A stretch of 64,000 nucleotides of DNA from Roseomonas sp. (GTDB taxonomy: Bacteria > Pseudomonadota > Alphaproteobacteria > Acetobacterales > Acetobacteraceae): the NCBI GenBank assembly GCA_020249145.1, contig JADCGF010000019.1, forward strand, positions 1 to 64,000. Direction: 5' to 3'. A model generated the notes under the pieces. It did not search any database and was not told the origin of the DNA. It saw only the letters and a list, made by a program, of their open reading frames with translations. The translations under genes and the position numbers were made by a program. Shown in pieces: positions 54,616 to 62,830 of this stretch (position 1 is its first letter; each line of letters opens with the position of its first letter).

Positions 54616-55578
54616 ATGGCCGCTGACGCCAGCACGGCGCCAATCATGCCTTCTGCGCCCGGATCGGGGCGCGCTTCCAGCCTGCAACGCGTAGCGCGGC
54701 GGCGTTCGACCATTGCCGTGCTGATGACCGCGCCCTTGCTGGTGGTCATCATCGGCCTGGTTGCCTATCCCGCCGCTTACGGGATTTACCTTTCCACACT
54801 CAATCGCCGCATGACCGGCTTCATGGAAGGCGAATGGCTGCCCACCGGTCTCGGCAATTTCGAGATTTTGTTCGAAAGCGAAACCTTCTGGGCCGTTGCC
54901 TGGCAATCCTGCATCTTTGCCATCACGGCGGTTATCCTGAAGGCGCTGGTCGGCTTTTGGCTGGCGCATATGCTGCACCACATCCCAAGCAAGGGGCAGC
55001 GGAAATGGCGCGGCATGTTGCTGATCCCCTGGGTCATTCCGCCGGCGCTTTCCACGCTTGGCTGGTGGTGGATGTTTGACCCTGCCTATTCTTCGATCAA
55101 TTGGCTTTTCCAGGTGTTCGGCATTCCAGCCGTTCCCTGGCTTGGGGAGAAATGGTGGGCACGGCTTTCCATCATCATCGTCAATGTCTGGTATGGCGCG
55201 CCCTTCTTCATGATCATGTATCTGGCGGCGCTGAAATCCGTGCCGGAACAGCTTTATGAGGCCGCGGCGATTGATGGCGCCACAAGCTGGCAGCGCCTGC
55301 GCTACGTGACGCTGCCGATGATGGCGAATATCATTTCCATCACCGTGCTGTTCAGCCTGATCGTCACCTTCGCCAATTACGATATTGTGCGCGTGCTGAC
55401 GAATGGCGGGCCGCGGGATTTGACGCATGTATTCGCGTCCTACGCGTTCCAGGTCGGGATTCTTTCCGGCAATATCCCACGCGGTGCCGCAGTAAGCCTG
55501 TTCATGTTCCCAATCCTTGCCATTTGCGCCTTCTTCGTGCTGCGTGGCGTCACCCGTCGCAATAAGGAGCAGATGTAA
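54616..55578 (+). CDS. ABC transporter permease, MalF type
   Basis: A 320-residue permease with about six membrane segments. The EAA loop appears as EQLYEAAAIDGATSWQRLRY, which contacts the ATPase. AGGAAAGG precedes the start. It follows the binding protein through the 54567 hairpin, and its stop overlaps the start of the second permease by one base (TAATG). Confidence 0.93.
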   Translation: MAADASTAPIMPSAPGSGRASSLQRVARRRSTIAVLMTAPLLVVIIGLVAYPAAYGIYLSTLNRRMTGFMEGEWLPTGLGNFEILFESETFWAVAWQSCIFAITAVILKALVGFWLAHMLHHIPSKGQRKWRGMLLIPWVIPPALSTLGWWWMFDPAYSSINWLFQVFGIPAVPWLGEKWWARLSIIIVNVWYGAPFFMIMYLAALKSVPEQLYEAAAIDGATSWQRLRYVTLPMMANIISITVLFSLIVTFANYDIVRVLTNGGPRDLTHVFASYAFQVGILSGNIPRGAAVSLFMFPILAICAFFVLRGVTRRNKEQM

Positions 55579-56477
55579 TGTCCGCGACCGTGGCAACCAA
55601 TCGCGATATGCCGAGCCTTTATGGCAAGGCGGGATCTCTCCGCTCCGAACGGCGCTGGGCGCTGATCTGGGCCTATATTTCGCTGATCTTTTCGGCGATT
55701 ATTCTGCTGACGCCGCCGGTCTATATGCTGATCACCAGCCTTAAGACCAGCGCCGAGATTGCCGATCAAAAAGGCAATCCCTGGATTGTCCGCAATCCCA
55801 CGCTGGACAATTACTGGGAGCTGATCACCAATTCACTGTTTCAGGGCTTCTTCATCAATAGCGTGGTCGTGACCGTGGTGGTTGTGGCGTTGACGATGGT
55901 GATTTCCATCCTGGCGGCCTTCGCGCTGGCGCGGATGCGTTTCTGGGGCAGCCAGGTTTTGGCCACCGGTGTGTTCCTGACCTATCTGGTGCCCGATACG
56001 CTGCTATTCATTCCGCTCTATCAGATTGTGGGCGGGCTTGGCTTGCTCAATTCCATCTGGGGGTTGGTATTGGTCTATCCGACGCTGACCGTGCCTTTCT
56101 GCACCTGGATCATGATTGGCTATTTCGCCTCTATCCCCAAGGAATTGGATGAGGCTGCGCTGATTGATGGCGCCACCTGGCCGCAAATGCTGATGAAGAT
56201 TTTTATTCCCGTGGCGCTGCCAGGCATCATTGCCGCGACGATCTTCGCCTTCACGGTTTCCTGGGCTGCCTTTGTCTATCCAACGGCCTTCATCACCACA
56301 CCGGATCAGATGCCGCTTACCATCGGCGTTGTGTCGCAGCTGGTGCGCGGGGATGTTTTCGTCTGGGGGCAGATCACGGCTGGCGCCTTGCTGGCCGCGC
56401 TGCCCCCGGTGATCGTCTACGCCTTCCTCATGGATTATTACATCGCTGGCCTGACCGCCGGCGCGACCAAGGGTTGA
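55578..56477 (+). CDS. ABC transporter permease, MalG type
   Basis: A 299-residue permease with about six segments. The EAA motif is in KELDEAALIDGATWPQMLMK, and LVPDTLLFIPLYQIVGGLGL is typical. AAGGAG is eight bases before the start. It is coupled to the first permease by a one-base overlap and precedes the ATPase gene by six bases. Confidence 0.93.
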   Translation: MSATVATNRDMPSLYGKAGSLRSERRWALIWAYISLIFSAIILLTPPVYMLITSLKTSAEIADQKGNPWIVRNPTLDNYWELITNSLFQGFFINSVVVTVVVVALTMVISILAAFALARMRFWGSQVLATGVFLTYLVPDTLLFIPLYQIVGGLGLLNSIWGLVLVYPTLTVPFCTWIMIGYFASIPKELDEAALIDGATWPQMLMKIFIPVALPGIIAATIFAFTVSWAAFVYPTAFITTPDQMPLTIGVVSQLVRGDVFVWGQITAGALLAALPPVIVYAFLMDYYIAGLTAGATKG

Positions 56478-56483
56478 TCGAAC

Positions 56484-57584
56484 ATGGCTCAGGTTTCGCT
56501 CCGTAAAATCGTCAAGGCCTATGAAGGCGGTGTTCAGGCGGTGAAAGGCATTGACCTTGAAATCGCCGATCATGAATTCGTGGTGCTCGTCGGGCCTTCG
56601 GGCTGCGGCAAATCCACGACACTCCGCATGATTGCGGGGCTGGAGGAAATCACCTCTGGCGATATCGCCATTGGCGGCACGGTGGTGAATGACATTCCGC
56701 CGCGCGACCGTGACATCGCCATGGTGTTCCAGAATTACGCGCTTTATCCGCATATGAGCGTCTATGATAACATGGCTTTCGGCCTGATGCTCAGGAAATT
56801 CCCGAAGGCGGAAATTGATCGCCGCGTGAAGGAAGCCGCGCGTATTCTGGACATCACACCGCTGCTGGACCGCAAGCCCAAGGCGCTTTCCGGTGGTCAG
56901 CGTCAGCGTGTTGCGATGGGCCGCGCCATTGTGCGCGACCCCAAAGTGTTCCTATTCGATGAGCCGCTTTCCAATTTGGATGCCAAGCTGCGCGTCCAGA
57001 TGCGCACCGAAATCAAGAAAGTGCATCAGACGGTGAATACCACCACTGTCTATGTGACGCATGATCAGGTGGAAGCCATGACGCTCGCGGATCGAGTCGT
57101 GGTGATGAATCACGGCATCATCGAACAAGTTGGGCCGCCGCAGGAATTGTATCACCATCCGGCGACGAAATTCGTGGCGGGCTTCATCGGCAGCCCAGCG
57201 ATGAATTTCATTCCGGCGAAGTTGGAACAGGCTTCTGGCGCGCTGCGCCTGCATTTGCCGCAGGATATTGTGCTGGATGTGCCGGCGGTACGCACCGCGC
57301 GCTATCAGGCGCATGCGGGCAAGGATGTGTTGTTTGGCATCCGCCCCGAACACCTGACGGATGACAAGCCCACGGATAAATCCAACACCGCGCCTGTCAC
57401 GCTGAAGCCCGAAGTGATCGAGCCCATGGGCATGGAAACGCTGGTGCATTTCAAGCTGAATGGCACGGATGTTTCAGCCCGGCTTGATCCGGCCACACCG
57501 GCTGCCGTTGGCGCGCCGCTGTCGCTGATTGCGCATATGGATCAGATGCATCTGATTGATCCCACCTCTGATAAGGTTCTGTGA
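56484..57584 (+). CDS. ABC transporter ATPase, UgpC/MalK type
   Basis: A 366-residue ATPase with a C-terminal TOBE-type regulatory domain. Walker A is [10 protein letters not shown], the signature is [16 protein letters not shown], Walker B is [15 protein letters not shown] and the switch His lies in [13 protein letters not shown]. It powers the two adjacent permeases. Its TGA overlaps the ATG of the SDR gene by one base, coupling uptake with the first catabolic enzyme. Confidence 0.95.
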   Translation: MAQVSLRKIVKAYEGGVQAVKGIDLEIADHEFVVLVGPSGCGKSTTLRMIAGLEEITSGDIAIGGTVVNDIPPRDRDIAMVFQNYALYPHMSVYDNMAFGLMLRKFPKAEIDRRVKEAARILDITPLLDRKPKALSGGQRQRVAMGRAIVRDPKVFLFDEPLSNLDAKLRVQMRTEIKKVHQTVNTTTVYVTHDQVEAMTLADRVVVMNHGIIEQVGPPQELYHHPATKFVAGFIGSPAMNFIPAKLEQASGALRLHLPQDIVLDVPAVRTARYQAHAGKDVLFGIRPEHLTDDKPTDKSNTAPVTLKPEVIEPMGMETLVHFKLNGTDVSARLDPATPAAVGAPLSLIAHMDQMHLIDPTSDKVL

Positions 57585-58342
57585 TGAAACGTCTTGAAGG
57601 TAAAACCGCCTGGGTCACCGGCGCGGGTAGCGGCATTGGCCGCGCGATTGCCATTTCATTCGCCGCTGAAGGGGCGAAGGTTGCGCTGACCGGGCGGCGC
57701 GTCGCACCGCTGGAAGAAACCGCGCAAATGATCGGCGGCGGCGCGGTGATTGTGCCGGCTGATTTGACTGATGAAAAACAAGTCGCCGCCGCGCTCGCCA
57801 AGGTGGAAAGCTCCATCGGCGGGCCGGATATTCTGGTGAATAATGCCGGCGTCAATCTGCCCAAGCGCTATCTGCATCAATTGACGCCTGAGGCCATTCG
57901 CAGCCTGGTGGATGGCAATCTGACCGCGCCTTTCTTCACCTCGGTCGCGGTGTTGCCGGGCATGAGGCAGCGCGGCGGCGGGCATATCATCCAAATCGCC
58001 TCTATGGCGGGGAAGAATATCTCCTTCCTGTCCGGCCCGGGTTACACGGCGGCGAAGCATGGGTTTGTGGCGCTGTCACAAAGCATCAATCAGGAAAACG
58101 GCATCCACAATATCCGTTCCTGCTGCATCTGCCCCGGCGAAGTCGCCACCGATATTCTGAAGAACCGGCCGGAACCCGTGCCGCAGGAAGATATTGAACG
58201 CCTGTTGCAGCCGGAAGATCTGGCCGCCATGGCGCTGTTTGTCGCAACAATGCCAGCGCGCGCCAATATCACCGAAATGCTGGTAACGCCGACCTATATG
58301 CGCCTGCTGGCGCCCCAGGCGAAGAAAATCGCCGCCATGTAA
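57584..58342 (+). CDS. SDR family oxidoreductase of the ABC operon
   Basis: A 252-residue short-chain dehydrogenase. AWVTGAGSGIGRAIAISFAA binds the cofactor, NNAGVN follows, Ser is in IIQIASMAGKN, and YTAAKHGF carries catalytic Tyr and Lys. The ATG at 57584 overlaps the ATPase stop; a GTG directly before it is less likely. It probably oxidises or reduces the compound imported by the operon, a polyol or sugar acid by inference. Confidence 0.92.
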   Translation: MKRLEGKTAWVTGAGSGIGRAIAISFAAEGAKVALTGRRVAPLEETAQMIGGGAVIVPADLTDEKQVAAALAKVESSIGGPDILVNNAGVNLPKRYLHQLTPEAIRSLVDGNLTAPFFTSVAVLPGMRQRGGGHIIQIASMAGKNISFLSGPGYTAAKHGFVALSQSINQENGIHNIRSCCICPGEVATDILKNRPEPVPQEDIERLLQPEDLAAMALFVATMPARANITEMLVTPTYMRLLAPQAKKIAAM

Positions 58343-58348
58343 TCGCGC

Positions 58349-58383
58349 CGCGCCGGGCGATGCTCTCGGCGCGTTTTCCTTTT
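58349..58383 (+). terminator. Weak terminator-like hairpin inside the operon
   Basis: CGCGCCG (58349-58355) pairs with CGGCGCG (58367-58373), followed by TTTTCCTTTT. Located seven bases after the SDR stop and 15 before the next gene, it may reduce rather than stop transcription. Confidence 0.4.
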
Positions 58384-58397
58384 GCGGAGTTGGACTA

Positions 58398-59486
58398 ATG
58401 GGCAGCACCCCCTATGAGATGATTAATGCCGAAGCGCTTGATGGCTTGGTCGCCAATGTTTTCCAGGCCGCCGGCTGCGATGGCCCGGAAAGCCGCCGCA
58501 TCAGCCGCCATTTGGTGGATGCCAATCTTGCCGGACATGACAGCCATGGCGTGGTGCGCGTGCCCCGTTACGTGGAATGGCTGGAAGCGGGCTATGTGCT
58601 GAAAGGCCAAACTGCCGAGGTGGTGACCGATGGCGGCGCCTTCGCCGTGATTGATGGCAAATGGGGTTTTGGCCAGACGGTGGCGCCGCAGGCCGTGGAA
58701 TTCGGCATCAAGCGCGCGGTGGAGAATGGCGTTTGCATCACGGCTCTCCGCAATGCAGGGCATATTGGCCGCGTTGGCGCCTATGCCGAACAGGCAATGG
58801 AACAGGGGCTGATTTCGATCCATTTCGTCAATGTCGCGGGCTCCATCCTGGTCGCACCCTTCGGCGGTGTGGAGCGGCGCTTTTCGACCAATCCGGTTTC
58901 CATCGGCGTGCCGCTGCCGGGGCGGCCCATTCTGCTGGATTTCGCGACATCGCTGGTGGCCGAAGGCAAGGTGCTGGTGGCGTCATCCGGCGGCAAGGCT
59001 TTGCCGGAAGGCGCTTTGATTGAAGCCGATGGCCGGCTTTCGACCGACCCGCATACGCTTTATGGCCCCTATGACACGCTTGGCCCGCGCGATGTTTCGA
59101 AAGGCACGGGCGCCATTCGTGCTTTTGGTGAACATAAGGGCTCCGGCCTTGCCTTCATGTGCGAAATGCTGGCGGGCTGCCTGACTGCAGGCGGCACCAG
59201 CGGCCCGGTTTCCGAACGCTCACGCATCGCCAATGGCATGCTTTCCATTTTCATCTCGCCCAAGCATTTCGGCACGCAGGCGGAATTTGAACGCATGGGG
59301 CTGGCCTATGCGGCCTGGGTTTCCGAAACGCGACCCGCTGACCCCGCCGCGCCGGTGCTGCTGCCGGGTGAACCGGAAGCGACCCGCCGCGCGGAACGCC
59401 TTGCCGATGGCGTGCCGCTGCCGCCGGATACCTGGGCGAATATTCTGCAAACCGCGAAGCGGCTTGGGGTGAATAGCGCGATCTGA
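58398..59486 (+). CDS. Malate/L-lactate dehydrogenase, type 2 family oxidoreductase
   Basis: A 362-residue enzyme of the Ldh_2 family (YlbC/AllD, ComC and relatives), which uses NAD(P) in a fold distinct from Rossmann dehydrogenases. GHDSHGVVRVPRYVEWLEAG contains the catalytic His, and FATSLVAEGKVLVASSGGKA, and GALIEADGRLSTDP are conserved. A GGAG precedes the start. It is the last gene of the ABC operon and convergent with recQ, with only eight bases between stops. A 2-hydroxyacid substrate is likely. Confidence 0.92.
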   Translation: MGSTPYEMINAEALDGLVANVFQAAGCDGPESRRISRHLVDANLAGHDSHGVVRVPRYVEWLEAGYVLKGQTAEVVTDGGAFAVIDGKWGFGQTVAPQAVEFGIKRAVENGVCITALRNAGHIGRVGAYAEQAMEQGLISIHFVNVAGSILVAPFGGVERRFSTNPVSIGVPLPGRPILLDFATSLVAEGKVLVASSGGKALPEGALIEADGRLSTDPHTLYGPYDTLGPRDVSKGTGAIRAFGEHKGSGLAFMCEMLAGCLTAGGTSGPVSERSRIANGMLSIFISPKHFGTQAEFERMGLAYAAWVSETRPADPAAPVLLPGEPEATRRAERLADGVPLPPDTWANILQTAKRLGVNSAI

Positions 59487-59494
59487 ATGGGCTT

Positions 59495-61306
59495 TTACCC
59501 CGCTTCCCCAATGATGCGCAGAATATCAGCGCCATAGCGTTCCACGCGCGAACGCCCCATGCCCGGCACTTCCAGCAATTCTTCCGTGTTGGAAGGGCGC
59601 CGCGCCGCAAGCCCGGCCAGGGTGCGATCATCCGCCACCACATAGGCCGGCACGCCCTGCGCCTGGGCAATGCCGCGGCGCCAGGCGCGCAGCGCTTCAA
59701 ACACCGGGTCATCGGAACCAATGCCCGCCACATCCGGCCCCTTGCGCGCCGGGGCCGCTTTCTTGCCGGCCTGCACTACATCCTCGCGCAGCATCACCAC
59801 ATCTTCGCCACGCAGAATGGGGCGCGCGGCTTCGGTGGCCACAAGCTCTCCGTGGTTTTCGACGGCCACATCCAAGGCGCCGCGGCCCACCAATTGCCGC
59901 GCCACGCCGCGCCAAGCGGTATCAGGCAAATCCTTCCCCACGCCGAAAGTCGGCAGCTTGTCATGGGAAAATTGCGCAACCTTATCCGTCAGCCGCCCGC
60001 GCAGCACATCCACCACATGCATCACGCCAAAGCGCTGGCCGGTACGCAGCACGGCGGAAATCATCTTCTGCGCGGCGATCGTGCCATCAAAAAGCCGGGG
60101 CGGGCGCTGGCAAATATCGCAATGCCCGCAGGCTTCGCGCTCCGGTTCTTCGCCAAAGCAGCGGAGCAGCAGCGCACGACGACACGTGGCCGCTTCCGCA
60201 ATGCCGACCATGGCTTCAAGCCGCGTGCGCTCCACGCGCTTTTGTTCGTCATTCGCTGGGCTTTCGGCGATGCGATGGCGGGCCAGCGCAATATCCCCCG
60301 CGCCATAAAGCAATAAGGCGCGCGCCGGCAGCCCATCTCGCCCAGCGCGACCGATTTCCTGATACCAGCTTTCAGGTGAGCGCGGCAGATCGAGATGCGC
60401 CACCCAGCGCAGATCAGGCCGATCTATGCCCATGCCAAAGGCGATAGTCGCAGTCATTACCATTTCCTCACCGCGCGAAAAGCGCCGATGCGCTTCACGC
60501 TTCGCACTGGCTTCCATGCCGGCATGGAAGGAAATGGCTTCAACACCATCATCACGCAGCCAGGCGGCGGTGCTTTCGGTTTTGGCGCGGCTGCCGCAAT
60601 AGATAATGCCGGTGCCGCCGGCTTCGCGGATCAAGGCGCGGATTTGGCCGCGTTCATTCTCCCGCGGCGCGGCTTCGATCAGGATATTGGGCCGGTCGAA
60701 GGAAGCACGAAACACAGGCGCTTCCTGCAAGCCCAATTGCAGGCGGATATCTTCCACCGTGCGCGGATCAGCCGTGGCCGTCAGTGCCACGCGCGGCACA
60801 TGCGGAAAGCGCGCACCCAATACGCCAAGGCCGCGATATTCGGGCCGGAAATGATGGCCCCATTGGCTGACGCAATGCGCCTCATCCACCGCGAAAAGCG
60901 CGATATCCAGGCCTTCCAGCCGCGCCTGCATCGTCTCCAGCGTCAGCCTTTCGGGGGAGATATAAAGCAGCTTCAGCGCAGCCTGATGCATATCGCGCAG
61001 CACGGCACGCGCTTCATCGCCTGGCAGATCGGAATGCAGCGCGGCGGCGGCGACACCCTGTTGGCGGAGCGCCGCAACCTGGTCTTCCATCAACGCGATC
61101 AAGGGGGAAACAACAATACCAATGCCGGGTCGGCATAAAGCGGGCACCTGAAAACAAAGGCTTTTGCCGCCGCCGGTCGGCATCAGGACCAGCCCTGAAC
61201 CGCCAGCCGCGACATGGCGGATCACTTCTTCCTGCCGGCCACGAAAGGCGCTGTAGCCAAAGACGCGCCGCAGCGTTTCGCGCGGGGCGTCATGCATGGC
61301 ATTCAT
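59495..61306 (-). CDS. recQ: ATP-dependent DNA helicase RecQ
   Basis: A 603-residue 3'-to-5' helicase for recombination repair. Motif I is [15 protein letters not shown], motif [22 protein letters not shown], and motif [12 protein letters not shown]. The RQC zinc cysteines appear in [10 protein letters not shown] and CGHCDIC, and an HRDC domain ends the protein ([20 protein letters not shown]). It is full length with no sign of decay, and stands alone on the minus strand. Confidence 0.97.
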   Translation of the reverse strand: MNAMHDAPRETLRRVFGYSAFRGRQEEVIRHVAAGGSGLVLMPTGGGKSLCFQVPALCRPGIGIVVSPLIALMEDQVAALRQQGVAAAALHSDLPGDEARAVLRDMHQAALKLLYISPERLTLETMQARLEGLDIALFAVDEAHCVSQWGHHFRPEYRGLGVLGARFPHVPRVALTATADPRTVEDIRLQLGLQEAPVFRASFDRPNILIEAAPRENERGQIRALIREAGGTGIIYCGSRAKTESTAAWLRDDGVEAISFHAGMEASAKREAHRRFSRGEEMVMTATIAFGMGIDRPDLRWVAHLDLPRSPESWYQEIGRAGRDGLPARALLLYGAGDIALARHRIAESPANDEQKRVERTRLEAMVGIAEAATCRRALLLRCFGEEPEREACGHCDICQRPPRLFDGTIAAQKMISAVLRTGQRFGVMHVVDVLRGRLTDKVAQFSHDKLPTFGVGKDLPDTAWRGVARQLVGRGALDVAVENHGELVATEAARPILRGEDVVMLREDVVQAGKKAAPARKGPDVAGIGSDDPVFEALRAWRRGIAQAQGVPAYVVADDRTLAGLAARRPSNTEELLEVPGMGRSRVERYGADILRIIGEAG

Positions 61307-61750
61307 GCGGGCGCGGCATTCAGATGGCGGCGGCGCGTCACAAAGGGCTCCGATTCGTGGTTTCCTTTAGGTCGCCCGCCCGGGCCGCCGCGTCAATTGT
61401 CTGGAAGCTGCGGTGGCAGCGGGTGAGGGTGCGAGGCGCACGCAAAAAACTACCGTGATCCAGCAGGCTGGACCAAGGCAGAGTGCAGGACTTGGCGCCA
61501 AGTGGCAGTCGCGGCGCCGATGGGAGAGACTAAGTCGCGTAGAAAACTGGCGACAGGAATGAGTGTAGCGGCGAAAGATTGCTGTTCGGTTTCGATTGTG
61601 GCGATTTCCTGGATTTGGCAGCGGGGCAATACCCGGAAAAACCCCTTGAAAGATTGCAGGGGTGAAATTCTTTGGATAGGCTTGTGGTTGGGCGGGGCGC
61701 GAAAGGTCTGCGGGACTGTCGGCCCTGATGTTGAGGGGGGGGGGGATTTT
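61307..61750. other. 444-base gap upstream of recQ and the lipoprotein gene
   Basis: This divergent region should hold both promoters. It contains the perfect 14-bp palindrome ACTTGGCGCCAAGT at 61490-61503. A weak sigma-70-like pair for the plus strand, TTGCAG to TAGGCT, lies near 61655-61685. It ends in an 11-G run at 61735-61745. The frame of the lipoprotein stays open back to 61502 but without lipoprotein or family features. Confidence 0.35.
61735..61745. repeat. 11-G homopolymer in the lipoprotein ribosome-binding region
   Basis: Eleven consecutive G run from 61735 to 61745, preceded by TTGA and followed by ATTTT and the ATG at 61751. The run includes the Shine-Dalgarno-like GAGG and lies five bases before the start. 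Poly-G runs of this size can slip in replication. Confidence 0.8.
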
Positions 61751-62722
61751 ATGCGTCGCATTGGTTCAGTTTTTGCCGCGCTGTGGCTTTCGTTGGTGAC
61801 GGCCTGCGCGCCCAAGCCAGATCTCATTTCTGCGGAGCAGCTTGCGCGTCCGCATGTTGTTTCGATCATTGAAACTGATCCTCAGGTGATTTTAGACCCG
61901 GGTCGTCCTGCCACCAGTTTAAGTGGTGGACCGATGGTTGGGGCGCCTCTTGCGGCCGTCGCGGTAGGCGCCTTGTTGGTTGGCGCTGCGCAGGGGTGGG
62001 AAAATGCGCGCGCGAATACTCGCCGCGCAAGTGCACAAGCGCTGAAAGAGCAGCTAGGTCCCACTTCTGAGGTTGGCTCGGAGCTACAAAGGCAATTCCG
62101 CAGCGCTTTGAACGCCGAGATTGCCCGGGGAACGCGTATGCCCATCCAGCGAGTTGAGAGCCGCCCGGCGAGCTGGCAGCCATCACCTCAGACTGAACCC
62201 ATGTTAAACTTCCAGATCTCAAGCATGCTGACACAAGATGCGCGTTCGGTCGCGATCCAAGCGTTGGTAACTCAACTCTCTTGGAAACCTGGTGAAAAAG
62301 AACCAGTGTTGCTAAGGTATGATTTGGTCGCATTTTCAGCCCCCATCGAGGCCGCCTCTGAAGGAGATGCAATAGCTTTCTGGCAAACTAACAACCACGC
62401 TCGCCTGCGCCAAGCAATGCGTGAGCTGATACCCGAAATCATGGTCCTTTTGCGGATTTCCGTTTTAGATCCTGCGCCTATCGCAGTGGAAAACATGCCT
62501 CAAATCAGCACGAAGCTACCCAGCTTCAGCCTTGTGCTGCATGGGCGCCGGACCTTACACGATGGGGGTAATTATATTCCCAGCGTAAAGGGAACATTGG
62601 TGCGACGTTCACAAGAGCGAGCATACCTAACGATGCAGACGAATGTCCCCATGGCTATTCCATATTTCGGCATGGCTACGCCCGGTTTGGCCTGGCTCAG
62701 CGTTCCCGCCGGCTCGCTCTAG
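61751..62722 (+). CDS. Putative outer-membrane lipoprotein of unknown function
   Basis: A 323-residue protein beginning MRRIGSVFAALWLSLVTACA, a lipoprotein signal with lipobox VTAC at Cys19. Another hydrophobic stretch, GAPLAAVAVGALLVGAAQGW, lies about residues 64-83. The rest is a soluble domain with LVTQLSWKPGEKEPVLLRYD and FSLVLHGRRTLHDGG. No family is recognised. Like the gene at 9068 it uses more A/T-ended codons than its neighbours. The ATG sits five bases after the 11-G run. It is plus strand, after recQ's promoter region, and stands alone. Confidence 0.7.
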   Translation: MRRIGSVFAALWLSLVTACAPKPDLISAEQLARPHVVSIIETDPQVILDPGRPATSLSGGPMVGAPLAAVAVGALLVGAAQGWENARANTRRASAQALKEQLGPTSEVGSELQRQFRSALNAEIARGTRMPIQRVESRPASWQPSPQTEPMLNFQISSMLTQDARSVAIQALVTQLSWKPGEKEPVLLRYDLVAFSAPIEAASEGDAIAFWQTNNHARLRQAMRELIPEIMVLLRISVLDPAPIAVENMPQISTKLPSFSLVLHGRRTLHDGGNYIPSVKGTLVRRSQERAYLTMQTNVPMAIPYFGMATPGLAWLSVPAGSL

Positions 62723-62830
62723 CGCCGCCCCACCACCCTAGGCGGGCCTGAAACCCGCCCAGTCGCCTTAAGCCTCCTGCACTCCCGCGCGCCGATTTCC
62801 CGCGCGCCCATTCTCCGCTAAACCCGACCC

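Noticed and set aside
61502..61750. Upstream extension of the lipoprotein frame
   Set aside because: The extension has no signal or family features, while the ATG at 61751 begins a perfect lipoprotein signal.
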